A DNA stretch of 64,000 nt from Gammaproteobacteria bacterium (lineage in GTDB: Bacteria > Pseudomonadota > Gammaproteobacteria > Steroidobacterales > Foliamicaceae). Below, one piece after another: positions 33,716 through 42,330 of the stretch. Position numbers and translations under genes: made by a program. The DNA is taken from contig VYBN01000034.1 of assembly GCA_009844425.1 (NCBI GenBank), positions 62,001 to 126,000 on the forward strand. The letters run 5' to 3'. Position 1 is the first letter of the stretch, and every line of letters begins with the position of its first letter. The notes below the pieces were generated by a model, which saw only the letters and a program-made list of their open reading frames with translations, was not told the origin of the DNA and searched no databases.

Positions 33716-36460
33716 ATGCCCGCCAGCCGTAAGCGCCACCCGGCCTCGCTGCCGGCCGACAAGCGGCGCAATATCCGCTTTTCCAAGACGGAAGTTTCCT
33801 TAAGGCAGGACGTGCATCAGCTCGGCGGCCTGATTGGCGCCATGATCCAGGATCGGGGCGGCGCGGAACTTTTCGAAGCCGTTGAATCGGCGCGCAGCCT
33901 GGCGATTGCACGCCGCAACGGCGACGCCGGCGCGCACGACCGCCTGCAGGAATTGCTCGCGGGGCTGGACGACCGCCGGGCCCAGGACGTTTCACGCGCC
34001 TTCGCCACCTGGTTTCAGGCCACGAATACGGCCGAGCAACTGCACCGCGTTCGCCGCCGCCGCGCCTACCTGTACGACGCCAGCCAACCGCAACGGGGCG
34101 GCCCCGAAGCGGTATTTCAGCGGCTTCGCAAGGACGGGACGGATCTGGCGGGCGCCGTCGGACTTCTGAACACGATCCGGCTGCATCCGGTGTTTACCGG
34201 CCATCCGACGGAGCCCACGCCCACCGCGGTCCTGCGTCAGCAGCGTGAAATTGCATTGAACCTCGAGGAACTGAAGCATTCCGACGCCGCTCCCCGGCAG
34301 ATCGATGCCCTGTTGCGGTCGATGCAGCAAAAGATCACCGCAATCTGGCACTGCGAGGAACATCCCCACGAGGAAACCACGATTGTGGCGGAGTTGCAGC
34401 AGTTGCTCTATTTCGTGACTGAAGTGATCTACCCCGCGTTGCCGGACTTCTACGACTCGTTGACGGAGGCCATGGCGATCGCTTTCGGGGAACAGGCCCG
34501 GGACGCGCACATCTCGAGCCTGCTTCGCTTTCATTCGGCCATCGGCGGGGACCTCGAAGCGGATGTGGAAATCACGCCACGCTTCATGCGGCAGCTCTTC
34601 GACCGTCAGCGGCTGGCGGTTCTGAACCTGTACCGCGAAGAGTGCCTGCAGCTTGCCGAGACGCTTACCCATTCGGCCCGGCGCATCGACCCGGGGGGAG
34701 AAATCCGGCGCCGGATCAGGGTTTATCGGGAGCATTTTCCGGACATATACGCGGAACTCGGACCGGACCAGCGGGACATGCCCTATCGGCTCCTGTTGCT
34801 GCTGATGGCGGCGCGCCTGGAGGCTACTGCGCTGGACAGCGCTTTCCACTACGACTACGAGCATGAGTTGCTTGACGACCTGGAGGTGCTCACGGACGGC
34901 CTCATCGAGCAGGGAGGAATGTTCGCGGGAAGCCGGGGCGTGCAGCGGCTGGTCCGGCGCGTGGAAACCTTCGGTTTTCACCTGCTGTCGGTGGAATTTC
35001 GCCAGCGGGCCGTGGTCCTGCGCCGTGTTCTGGGGAAGGCGTTCGGCGGTAAACGGTGGGAGACCCCCGCGGCGCGGCTGAAGTGCCTGCGCCAGGCGCT
35101 GGAGCAGGACCTGGGCCGTCCGGAGGGTCTCGGCAACGAGGGCTTGCGCGCGCTGGCGGTGTTCGACGCCCTTCGTTATCTGAGGGGGCGCTATGGCAGG
35201 AAAGCGTTGGGCGGGCTGCTGCTGGGCGGCGTCAAGGAGCCGGCGGACGTGCTCGGCGCGCTGCTGCTGGCGCGCTGGGCCGGATTCGAAAGGGCCGACG
35301 GACACACGCCCCTGGACCTGATTCCGGTGTTCGAAAGCGATATGGACGCCCGCCAGTGCGCTCGCGTGCTCGGCCAGTTGCTGAAGGAACCTGCGTATCG
35401 CCGACACCTGGAGAAGCGAAACCGGCGGCAGTTCTTGATGGTGGATCACGCCCGCTCAAGGCTGGTGTTCGATCTCCCGTCCGAGCAATGGTCGATCCGC
35501 GGGCTGCAGAAGGCTGCGGTGGGGGCGGTAGCGAATTCGGGAATTACGCCGGTGCTGCTGCAGGCGCGGGGAAGCGCCTATGAGCGCAGCGGCCGCCGCA
35601 GCCTGCTGGCCGACATTCCGTCCGAGCAGCTTCAGCAACCTTTCCGGTACGCCGAGGCGGGAGAACGGGCGGGACTGCGCTATGGCATGCGGGGTATCGT
35701 ACTGCGGTCGCTGGAGCTTGCGATCGGGGAATTGTTGCTGGCGCGAGCCGGTCGCGAGGGAAAAGAGACGGCCCGGCGAGCGGAGGAATTGCTGGAATGC
35801 CTGGCCAAGGCGAGCGTGCGGGCCCACAGCGAGTTCCCCGGCGGCCCGCGCGGCATGGCCGATTATTTCGAACTTGCCACGCCGGCGGACCTGCTGGCGC
35901 GCATGCCCACCACGGCCAGGCGCAGCGGCATGCGCGAGGGAACGGCCGTGGAACTGCCCCGTCCGCTGGTGACCTTCTGCTGGGCCCAGAGCCGCAATCT
36001 CTTGCCGGGCTGGTACGGGTTCGGCGCCGGTTTTATTGACGCCATCGAAGCATTCGGCCTCAAATTCATTCGCGGACTGGCCCGCGACTGGCCCTATCTG
36101 CAAGGCATGCTCCGCGACCTGGAACTGGTACTTGCCCGGTCCGATCTCGAAATTGCCATAGGCTATTCGCGTTTGGCCGGCGACCTGCACGAAGCTTGTT
36201 TCTCCGCCATACAGCAGGAGCATGAACGAACCCTGGCCGGTCTGATGCGCATTCTTGGTCAGAAAGTCCTGCTTGAGGACCAGCCCGCCTTGCGGCGTTC
36301 GATCCGGTTGAGGAATCCTTACGTGGATCCCATCAACCTGTTGCAGGTGCGGCTTTTGTCCCGCTGGCGGGCGAACGGCCGCGTCTGTTCCGGGGAGCTC
36401 TATGCGGCGCTCAAGTCCACCGTCTACGGCATCGCCCGCGGCGTGCAGGAAGCCACCTGA
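33716..36460 (+). CDS. ppc: Phosphoenolpyruvate carboxylase
   Basis: A 914-residue enzyme that carboxylates PEP to oxaloacetate and refills the TCA cycle. The catalytic His region HPVFTGHPTEPTPTAVLRQQ lies near residue 160, with VEFRQRAVV, a GGxxG-like GSAYERSGRRS in place of the usual glycine-rich loop, and NPYVDPINLLQVRLL near the end. The normal C-terminal tetrapeptide (QNTG or RNTG), which closes over the active site, is replaced by QEAT. Otherwise it is full length. It follows gshA closely and is followed by two palindromic repeats. Confidence 0.93.
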   Translation: MPASRKRHPASLPADKRRNIRFSKTEVSLRQDVHQLGGLIGAMIQDRGGAELFEAVESARSLAIARRNGDAGAHDRLQELLAGLDDRRAQDVSRAFATWFQATNTAEQLHRVRRRRAYLYDASQPQRGGPEAVFQRLRKDGTDLAGAVGLLNTIRLHPVFTGHPTEPTPTAVLRQQREIALNLEELKHSDAAPRQIDALLRSMQQKITAIWHCEEHPHEETTIVAELQQLLYFVTEVIYPALPDFYDSLTEAMAIAFGEQARDAHISSLLRFHSAIGGDLEADVEITPRFMRQLFDRQRLAVLNLYREECLQLAETLTHSARRIDPGGEIRRRIRVYREHFPDIYAELGPDQRDMPYRLLLLLMAARLEATALDSAFHYDYEHELLDDLEVLTDGLIEQGGMFAGSRGVQRLVRRVETFGFHLLSVEFRQRAVVLRRVLGKAFGGKRWETPAARLKCLRQALEQDLGRPEGLGNEGLRALAVFDALRYLRGRYGRKALGGLLLGGVKEPADVLGALLLARWAGFERADGHTPLDLIPVFESDMDARQCARVLGQLLKEPAYRRHLEKRNRRQFLMVDHARSRLVFDLPSEQWSIRGLQKAAVGAVANSGITPVLLQARGSAYERSGRRSLLADIPSEQLQQPFRYAEAGERAGLRYGMRGIVLRSLELAIGELLLARAGREGKETARRAEELLECLAKASVRAHSEFPGGPRGMADYFELATPADLLARMPTTARRSGMREGTAVELPRPLVTFCWAQSRNLLPGWYGFGAGFIDAIEAFGLKFIRGLARDWPYLQGMLRDLELVLARSDLEIAIGYSRLAGDLHEACFSAIQQEHERTLAGLMRILGQKVLLEDQPALRRSIRLRNPYVDPINLLQVRLLSRWRANGRVCSGELYAALKSTVYGIARGVQEAT

Positions 36461-36478
36461 TTGTTACTGCCGACCCTC

Positions 36479-36577
36479 GCCTGCTCTATCACTTTCCCTG
36501 TGGAGAGACGCCATCCCTGGCTCGATTCTCGCTGTCCCTGCTCCAACGCTCTCCACAGGGAAAGTGATAGAGCAGGC
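36479..36577 (+). repeat. Palindromic repeat B (core in + orientation)
   Basis: A 99-bp element with exact 29-bp complementary arms at 36479-36507 and 36549-36577. The left arm begins GCCTGCTCTATCACTTTC, unlike those of repeats A, C or D. The 41-bp core contains ACGCCATCCCTGGCTCG and CTGCTCCAACG shared with the others. It lies 18 bp after ppc. Confidence 0.92.
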
Positions 36578-36601
36578 TTTAGTCGAAAGCTTGCGCTCTT
36601 C

Positions 36602-36710
36602 GCCTGTCCCATTACATAGCCCTTCCAGGAGTATTGGAGGCAGGGATGCCCGAGCAAGCTCCATGGATGGATTTATGCGTCTCCGGGAAGGGCTATGTAA
36701 TGGGACAGGC
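36602..36710 (-). repeat. Palindromic repeat E (core in - orientation)
   Basis: A 109-bp element with exact 25-bp arms at 36602-36626 and 36686-36710, the left beginning GCCTGTCCCATTACATAG. The core contains GGCAGGGATGCC and ends in GCGTCTCC. Reversed, it reads GGAGACGC...CATCCATGGAGC, the same family as repeats A-D. It sits 24 bp after repeat B and forms an inverted pair with it. Confidence 0.9.
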
Positions 36711-36739
36711 GCGCCAGCGGACGGCGAGCGTAGTTCGGT

Positions 36740-39229
36740 TCAGTCGCCGCGCAGTACGCTCATGAGGGGGGCGTTGAGGGCGCCGCGCACGGCAAGCATT
36801 CCGGCCAGGCCGATCAGGACGGCGCCTGCCGCCACGCCCGAGGCCAGCAGCAGCGGATCGAGGCTGTAGTCGAGTTCGAATACGCGGTCGGCAAGCAATA
36901 GCCCCAGCACGCTGGCGGCGCCCGCCCCCAGCAGCCCGGCCACGGCGCCCAGCACGCCGAACTCCACGGCGAGGCTCCGCAGTATGACCCCTCTGCGCCC
37001 GCCGAGGGTCCGCAGCACGGCCGTTTCCACCGAACGCTCGCCGCGATTCGAGCGCACAGCCGCAAGCACCACCACCACTGCCGCCAGCAGGCTGAAGGCG
37101 AACACGAATTGCACCGCCAGACCGGCGCGGTCCAGTATTCGCCGCGCCTGACCGATGATGGCGTCCAGATCGATGATGGTCACCCCGGGATAGCGCTTGA
37201 GCAGGGCCATCAGAATCTGCCCCTCTTCCTGGGGGATGTAGGCGCTGGCGATCATCGTATGCGGCAGATCGGCGGCGTCCGGCGAGAGCATGAGCTGGAA
37301 ATTCGGATCGAAGGTGTCCCAATCGACGCTGCGCAGGTTGCTGAGTTCCGCCTGCAGGGCCACGCCGCCGACATCGAAGGTCAGGCGATCCCCAAGGTCC
37401 ACTCCCAGGCGGGCCGCGGTCTGCGAGTCGGCCGACAATTCCGGCGGCCCGGCGTGCTCCTCGTCCCACCACTCCCCGCTTACCACCCGGTCGCCTTTCG
37501 GGATGCCCGCCGACCAGGAAACGTTGGCGGCGCGTTCGATGAAGCGGCGGCCTTCAGGGAACGGAAGGGGCCACTCTGCGGCGGGGATGCCGTTGATTTC
37601 CGTAAGCCGCGCCCTGATGAAGGGCAGCGCATCGGACAGGTCCGGGACGCTCTCGCCGAGCAGATCGCGCATGCCCGGCCATTCCTCGGGCGCGATGTTG
37701 ATGAAGAAGTAGTTGGGCGCGTCTTCCGGCATGGATTGACGCCAGGCGTCCAGCAGGTCGGTGCGCATCAGGCCCAGCAGCAGCACGGCCATCAGCCCCA
37801 GGCCGAACCCGGCGACCTGCGCCACGCTCTCTCCGCCGCCGCGGCGGATATTGGCCAGGCCGTGCCGCCACGCCACCCCGCCGGCGCCCCGCACGGCCGA
37901 CAGCGCCCGGACCAGCAGCCAGCCGAGCAGCATGCCGGCCCCCGCCGTCAGCGTCAGGCCCAGGCTCATCCACAGGGCCAGTTCGGCGTCGCCGGCCAGA
38001 AGCGCGACAATGAGCAGGATGGCCGCGACCGGCGCGCCCTGGCGCAGCAGCAGTCCCGGCCCGCGCATGGGCAGGTCTTGCCGGAGAACGCGCAGCGGTG
38101 AGGTCCTCGCCAGGCTGCGCAGCCAGGGGACGACGCAGGCGCCGGTGACCGCGATGGCGATCGCCGCCCCGGGCAGCAGGCTGCGCAGGCTTGCCGGAGG
38201 CAGGGCCAGATTGATGACTTCGCGCGCGTAGGCCGAAAGCGCGAGGTGGGCGGCGTAGCCGGCAATGCTGCCCAGGCCGATTCCCAGCGCCGACACGATG
38301 AGGACCGGGATCAGGCAGCGTCGAAAGACCTGGCCCTGCGTGGCGCCGAGGCATTTCTCCAGCGCCGCGGTCACCAGCCGCCGGCGCGTATAGCTGCGCG
38401 CGGCGAGGACGGTGGCGACGGCCGACAGGATCACGCTCACAAGCGCGGCCAGCGCCAGGAAACTTCCCGCCCGGTCCACGGTGGAAGCGAGGGTCTGACT
38501 CGCCTCCTCGAGGTTCTGGATGCGCTCGTCGGAACGCAGCCCGCCTTCCTCGGCCGCGCGGAATTCAAGCACAAGGTCTTTTTGCCCGGCGAACAACTGA
38601 CGGTAGGAGACCCGGCTGCCGGGGCGCACCACGTCCATCTCGGGAACGTCCGCCAGGTTGGCCAGCACCGTCGGGCCGAGCTGCTGAAAGCCGGTTCCGG
38701 GATCCGGCCGGTAGCGCAACACGCGCGTCGCGCGCAGGTCCCTGGAGCCGACCCGCATGATCGCTCCCACGTCGATGTCCAATTGCGCAAGCAGGGCTGC
38801 GTCCACCCATGCTTCCCCCGGCGGTGGGATGCCTTCCGCGACGGTGGCGGCGCCATAGGGTTCCGCCGAAGTGCGGACCTCGCCGCGCAACGGATAGTCG
38901 CCGGTGACCGCCACCACCGAACTCAGGGCGGTCATCTCGCCGGCCACCGCCACCGTGGCGAAGGACCAGGTCTCGGCGCTTTGCAGGGAATAGGCGCCAG
39001 CGCGCTCGAGCCGGCCGGGGTCGGGCCGCACCGGGGCGGCGACGGCCAGGTCGGCCGCCAGCACTTCCGCCGCCTGCTGCCGCACTGCCGCGCTTATGCG
39101 CTCGGTCAGAAAACTCACCGCGGCGACCGCCGCCACCGAAACGGTGAGCGCCGAGAGCATCACGGTAAATTCGCCGGCGCGGAGTTCGCGCAGCCATCTC
39201 CGCCATCGCGTGGAGTGTGTAACGGTCAT
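36740..39229 (-). CDS. FtsX-like ABC transporter permease, YbbP type
   Basis: An 829-residue inner-membrane protein from ATG 39229 (MTVTHSTRWR). It has the YbbP layout: one N-terminal helix, a large periplasmic domain, a first FtsX domain with three helices (about 250-370), further helices, a second periplasmic domain and a final FtsX domain (about 690-825). Its ATPase partner YbbA is normally encoded directly upstream, but here the ybbA-like gene lies 5.6 kb away at 44850. The complex is thought to be a mechanotransmission-type exporter linked to TesA. Divergent from the S9 peptidase gene. Confidence 0.88.
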   Translation of the reverse strand: MTVTHSTRWRRWLRELRAGEFTVMLSALTVSVAAVAAVSFLTERISAAVRQQAAEVLAADLAVAAPVRPDPGRLERAGAYSLQSAETWSFATVAVAGEMTALSSVVAVTGDYPLRGEVRTSAEPYGAATVAEGIPPPGEAWVDAALLAQLDIDVGAIMRVGSRDLRATRVLRYRPDPGTGFQQLGPTVLANLADVPEMDVVRPGSRVSYRQLFAGQKDLVLEFRAAEEGGLRSDERIQNLEEASQTLASTVDRAGSFLALAALVSVILSAVATVLAARSYTRRRLVTAALEKCLGATQGQVFRRCLIPVLIVSALGIGLGSIAGYAAHLALSAYAREVINLALPPASLRSLLPGAAIAIAVTGACVVPWLRSLARTSPLRVLRQDLPMRGPGLLLRQGAPVAAILLIVALLAGDAELALWMSLGLTLTAGAGMLLGWLLVRALSAVRGAGGVAWRHGLANIRRGGGESVAQVAGFGLGLMAVLLLGLMRTDLLDAWRQSMPEDAPNYFFINIAPEEWPGMRDLLGESVPDLSDALPFIRARLTEINGIPAAEWPLPFPEGRRFIERAANVSWSAGIPKGDRVVSGEWWDEEHAGPPELSADSQTAARLGVDLGDRLTFDVGGVALQAELSNLRSVDWDTFDPNFQLMLSPDAADLPHTMIASAYIPQEEGQILMALLKRYPGVTIIDLDAIIGQARRILDRAGLAVQFVFAFSLLAAVVVVLAAVRSNRGERSVETAVLRTLGGRRGVILRSLAVEFGVLGAVAGLLGAGAASVLGLLLADRVFELDYSLDPLLLASGVAAGAVLIGLAGMLAVRGALNAPLMSVLRGD

Positions 39230-39302
39230 CGCGGCGGGAACTTTCGCATATACTGCACGCCCGCTCAAGGCAAAGCCGAAGTGTCAGGGGGCGCTGCACT
39301 TT

Positions 39303-41471
39303 GTGAAAGCCTGTTTCCCGCCTTTCCTCCTGGCGGCCGCCGCGCTTGGCGCCTGCGCTGCCGAGGACCCGCAAATGCCCAAAGACCAGACAACCGTCGA
39401 GCCGCCGGTCGCGGACCGCCGCCCCTACTCCTACAGCCATCACGGCGTCACCATCGAGGACCCCTACCACTGGCTGAGGGACCGGAGTTACCCTCAGGTC
39501 GACGACCCGGACATCCTGGCCTATCTGGAGGCGGAAAACGACTACTTCGAGAGCGTGATGGCGCCACGCAACGAGCTGGTGGACACCCTGTTCGAGGAAA
39601 TCAAGGCGCGCCAGAAGCCCGACGACTCCGGCGTCCCGTTCAAGGACGGGGACTGGCGCTATCAATGGCGTTTCGAGGAAGGCGGGCAATACCGCATCTG
39701 GCTGCGCTGGCCGGCGGGGGATGCCGAATCGCCGGACTCTCCCGGCGCAAACGCCGAAATCATATTGGACGAACCGGAGCTGGCCGCCAAGCATGATTAC
39801 TTCCGCCTCGGCGCGCTGTCGGTCAGCCACGGCGGCGACCTGCTCGCCTACAGCACCGATACCGACGGCTCGGAGCGTTACCGGCTGTTCGTCAAGGACC
39901 TGAAGACCGGCGAGTTGCTGGAGGACGCCATCGAGAACACCCTGGGCGGCGCGGTCTGGGCGGCGGACGATTCCGCGTTGCTGTATGTGGTCGTGGACGA
40001 GAACTGGCGTCCCTACCAGGTGCGAAGGCATGTGCTGGGCCAGCCCGTGGAAAGCGACTCCGTCGTTTATGAAGAGCACGATCCAGGATTCTTCGTGCGC
40101 CTGTCGGAATCGGCCTCCGAGCATTACATATTGATCCACACCTCCGGGCATACGTCGTCCGAGGCCTACGTCATTCCCGCCGATGCAAGCGACGCGGCAC
40201 CGCTGCCGGTGGCGCCCCGGCGCGCCGACCATGAGTACTTCGTGGACCACCAGGAGGACCGGTTCGTTATTCGCACCAACGACCGGCACAGGAACTTCCG
40301 CCTGGTGACCGCTGCCGGCGATGATCCATCCGAGCCCAACTGGACGTCGCTGCTGGAGGGATCCGCGGAGCTCTACATTCGCGGATTCGCCGTCTTTGCC
40401 GATTTCATCGCGGTAGTGGAGCGAACCGACGGCCTGAACGCCATCCGGCTGATCGGGAGGGACGGGACCACGACCCACGTGGACCTGCCGGAATCCGCCT
40501 GCTCGGTGGGCCTGGGCGACAATGCGGAGTTCCTCACGCGAACGTTGCGGCTGGAATATTCGTCCATGATCACGCCGCCCACCGTTTTCGACTACCGGGT
40601 CGATTCGGGCGAACTCATGGCCCTCAAGGTTCGCGAGATTCCCAGCGGCTACGCGAAGGAGCAGTATCTGACCGAACGGCTGATGGCGCCGGCCCGTGAC
40701 GGCGCGGAGATTCCCGTGTCGCTCGTACGCCGCAAGGACACGCCGGCGGACGGCGGCGCGCCGTTGTACCTGTACGGATACGGCGCGTACGGGTTTGCCG
40801 TTCCGCCCTCATTCTCCACCAGCCGGCTGTCGCTTCTGGACCGGGGCTTTATTTATGCGATCGCCCACATCCGCGGCGGTGACGATCTCGGCTACCACTG
40901 GTACGAAGCCGGCAAGCTTGATCGGCGCGTCAACACCTTCAACGATTTCGTGGACGTGGCGCGCTTTCTGATCGACGCCGGCCACGCAGGGAAAGGCCGC
41001 ATCGCCATAGCCGGCGGCAGCGCCGGCGGTGAACTCATGGGCGCGGTCGTCAACCAGGCCCCCGAGCTGTGGGGCGCGGTGGCGACTCACGTGCCGTTCG
41101 TTGACGTGCTCAATACCATGCTGGACGAATCCCTGCCGCTTACGCCCACGGAATGGCCGGAGTGGGGCAATCCGATCGAGGACAAGGCCGCGTTCGAGCT
41201 GATCCGGTCCTATTCCCCGTACGACCAGTTGGTCGCCCGCGAGTATCCGCCGATGCTGGTGACTGCCGGCCTGAACGATCCGAGGGTGACCTACTGGGAA
41301 CCGGCCAAGTACGTCGCCAGGCTCAGGCGGCTGAAGACCGGCGACAGCCCGCTGTTGCTGAAGACCAACATGGGCGCCGGCCATGGCGGCATGTCCGGCC
41401 GCTATGACTCCCTCTACGAGGTTGCCGAGGAATACGCTTTCATGCTCTGGTCGCTGGGGCTGGCCGACTAG
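39303..41471 (+). CDS. Prolyl oligopeptidase family (S9A) serine peptidase, predicted lipoprotein
   Basis: A 722-residue peptidase of the oligopeptidase B/prolyl oligopeptidase family. GTG 39303 is chosen since it gives a lipoprotein signal (MKACFPPFLLAAAALGAC). A seven-bladed propeller (about 90-430) precedes the alpha/beta-hydrolase domain. The triad is visible: S573 in GGSAGGEL, D659 in GLNDPRV and H694 in GAGHGGMSGR. The sequence YGAYGFAVPPSFS and HIRGGDDLGYHWY are typical of the family. Most oligopeptidase B proteins are cytoplasmic, so an export signal is notable. The stop overlaps the end of ppsR on the other strand by 4 bp. Confidence 0.92.
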   Translation: MKACFPPFLLAAAALGACAAEDPQMPKDQTTVEPPVADRRPYSYSHHGVTIEDPYHWLRDRSYPQVDDPDILAYLEAENDYFESVMAPRNELVDTLFEEIKARQKPDDSGVPFKDGDWRYQWRFEEGGQYRIWLRWPAGDAESPDSPGANAEIILDEPELAAKHDYFRLGALSVSHGGDLLAYSTDTDGSERYRLFVKDLKTGELLEDAIENTLGGAVWAADDSALLYVVVDENWRPYQVRRHVLGQPVESDSVVYEEHDPGFFVRLSESASEHYILIHTSGHTSSEAYVIPADASDAAPLPVAPRRADHEYFVDHQEDRFVIRTNDRHRNFRLVTAAGDDPSEPNWTSLLEGSAELYIRGFAVFADFIAVVERTDGLNAIRLIGRDGTTTHVDLPESACSVGLGDNAEFLTRTLRLEYSSMITPPTVFDYRVDSGELMALKVREIPSGYAKEQYLTERLMAPARDGAEIPVSLVRRKDTPADGGAPLYLYGYGAYGFAVPPSFSTSRLSLLDRGFIYAIAHIRGGDDLGYHWYEAGKLDRRVNTFNDFVDVARFLIDAGHAGKGRIAIAGGSAGGELMGAVVNQAPELWGAVATHVPFVDVLNTMLDESLPLTPTEWPEWGNPIEDKAAFELIRSYSPYDQLVAREYPPMLVTAGLNDPRVTYWEPAKYVARLRRLKTGDSPLLLKTNMGAGHGGMSGRYDSLYEVAEEYAFMLWSLGLAD

Positions 41472-42292
41472 GGACTGGCGCGGCGCTTGACGCCGGTTTC
41501 GCTAAGTATGGTGCTGGAGATTTCCTCGATGGAGCGATGCGTCGTGTCGATGTAGCTGATGCCGTGCTGCCTGAACATTCTCTCGGCGCTGCGCAGTTCG
41601 AAACGAACCTGCCTCGATGAGGAATAGCTGCCGTCCGGGCGCCGTTCGCGGCGGATCTGGATCAGGCGGTCCACCGAAATCGTGAGTCCATAGAGCTTCC
41701 GGCGATGCTCGAGAAGTGGCTTGGGCAGCCGGCCCGATTCCATGTCGTCCTCGGTGAGAGGGTAGTTGGCGGCGAATACGCCGTATTGCAGCGCCAGGTA
41801 CAGGCAGGTGGGCGTCTTTCCCGACCGCGAAACCCCGGTAAGTATCAGGTCGGCCTCGTCGTAGTGGATGATTCCGTGGCCGTCGTCGGAATCCATCGCG
41901 AAGTGGGTCGCGTCAATCCGGGAGTTGTAGCTGGACGCGTCCGACATCCCGTGCGTTCGCCCCAGGGTATGCGAGGACTTGACCCCGAGCTCCTCCTCCA
42001 GCGGCGCCAGGAATTCCGCGAAATAGTCCAGAACCAGGCCCCTGGAGCGCAGCAATGGCGCGCGGTTGGCGTTATGCACGAAACTGGTGAAGACGATCGG
42101 CCGGCAGCCGGTGCGTTCGGCTTCCCAGTCAATCCGCTTCGCCACCTGGACCGCCTTCTCGACGCTGTCGACGAACGGAACCGTAATCGGCACGAAGGTG
42201 ATTCCGTCGAACTGCGTAAGGAGGCTGTGGCCCAGCGTCTCGGCGGTGACGCCGGTGCGGTCGGACACGAAAAATACCGTGCGCTCTGCCAT
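41468..42292 (-). CDS. ppsR: PEP synthase regulatory protein (bifunctional kinase/pyrophosphorylase)
   Basis: A 274-residue DUF299-family protein. It starts [20 protein letters not shown], has the P-loop GVSRSGKT at 153-160 and the TPTCLYLA stretch after it. The family inactivates PEP synthase by ADP-dependent phosphorylation of a threonine and reactivates it by phosphorolysis. It is divergent from ppsA with only 38 bp between the start codons, the same partnership as in other Gammaproteobacteria. Confidence 0.95.
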   Translation of the reverse strand: MAERTVFFVSDRTGVTAETLGHSLLTQFDGITFVPITVPFVDSVEKAVQVAKRIDWEAERTGCRPIVFTSFVHNANRAPLLRSRGLVLDYFAEFLAPLEEELGVKSSHTLGRTHGMSDASSYNSRIDATHFAMDSDDGHGIIHYDEADLILTGVSRSGKTPTCLYLALQYGVFAANYPLTEDDMESGRLPKPLLEHRRKLYGLTISVDRLIQIRRERRPDGSYSSSRQVRFELRSAERMFRQHGISYIDTTHRSIEEISSTILSETGVKRRASP

Positions 42293-42330
42293 ACTACGCT
42301 ATCGGGTTTGGGGGCGAGCGGGAGTATAGC

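Noticed and set aside
36402..36869. Open reading frames across the palindromes (also near 59376-59744, 59641-59904 and 62452-62754)
   Set aside because: They merely translate the repeats and flanks, giving recurrent peptides such as GGRDA...SMDGFMRL; no start sites or conserved protein features.
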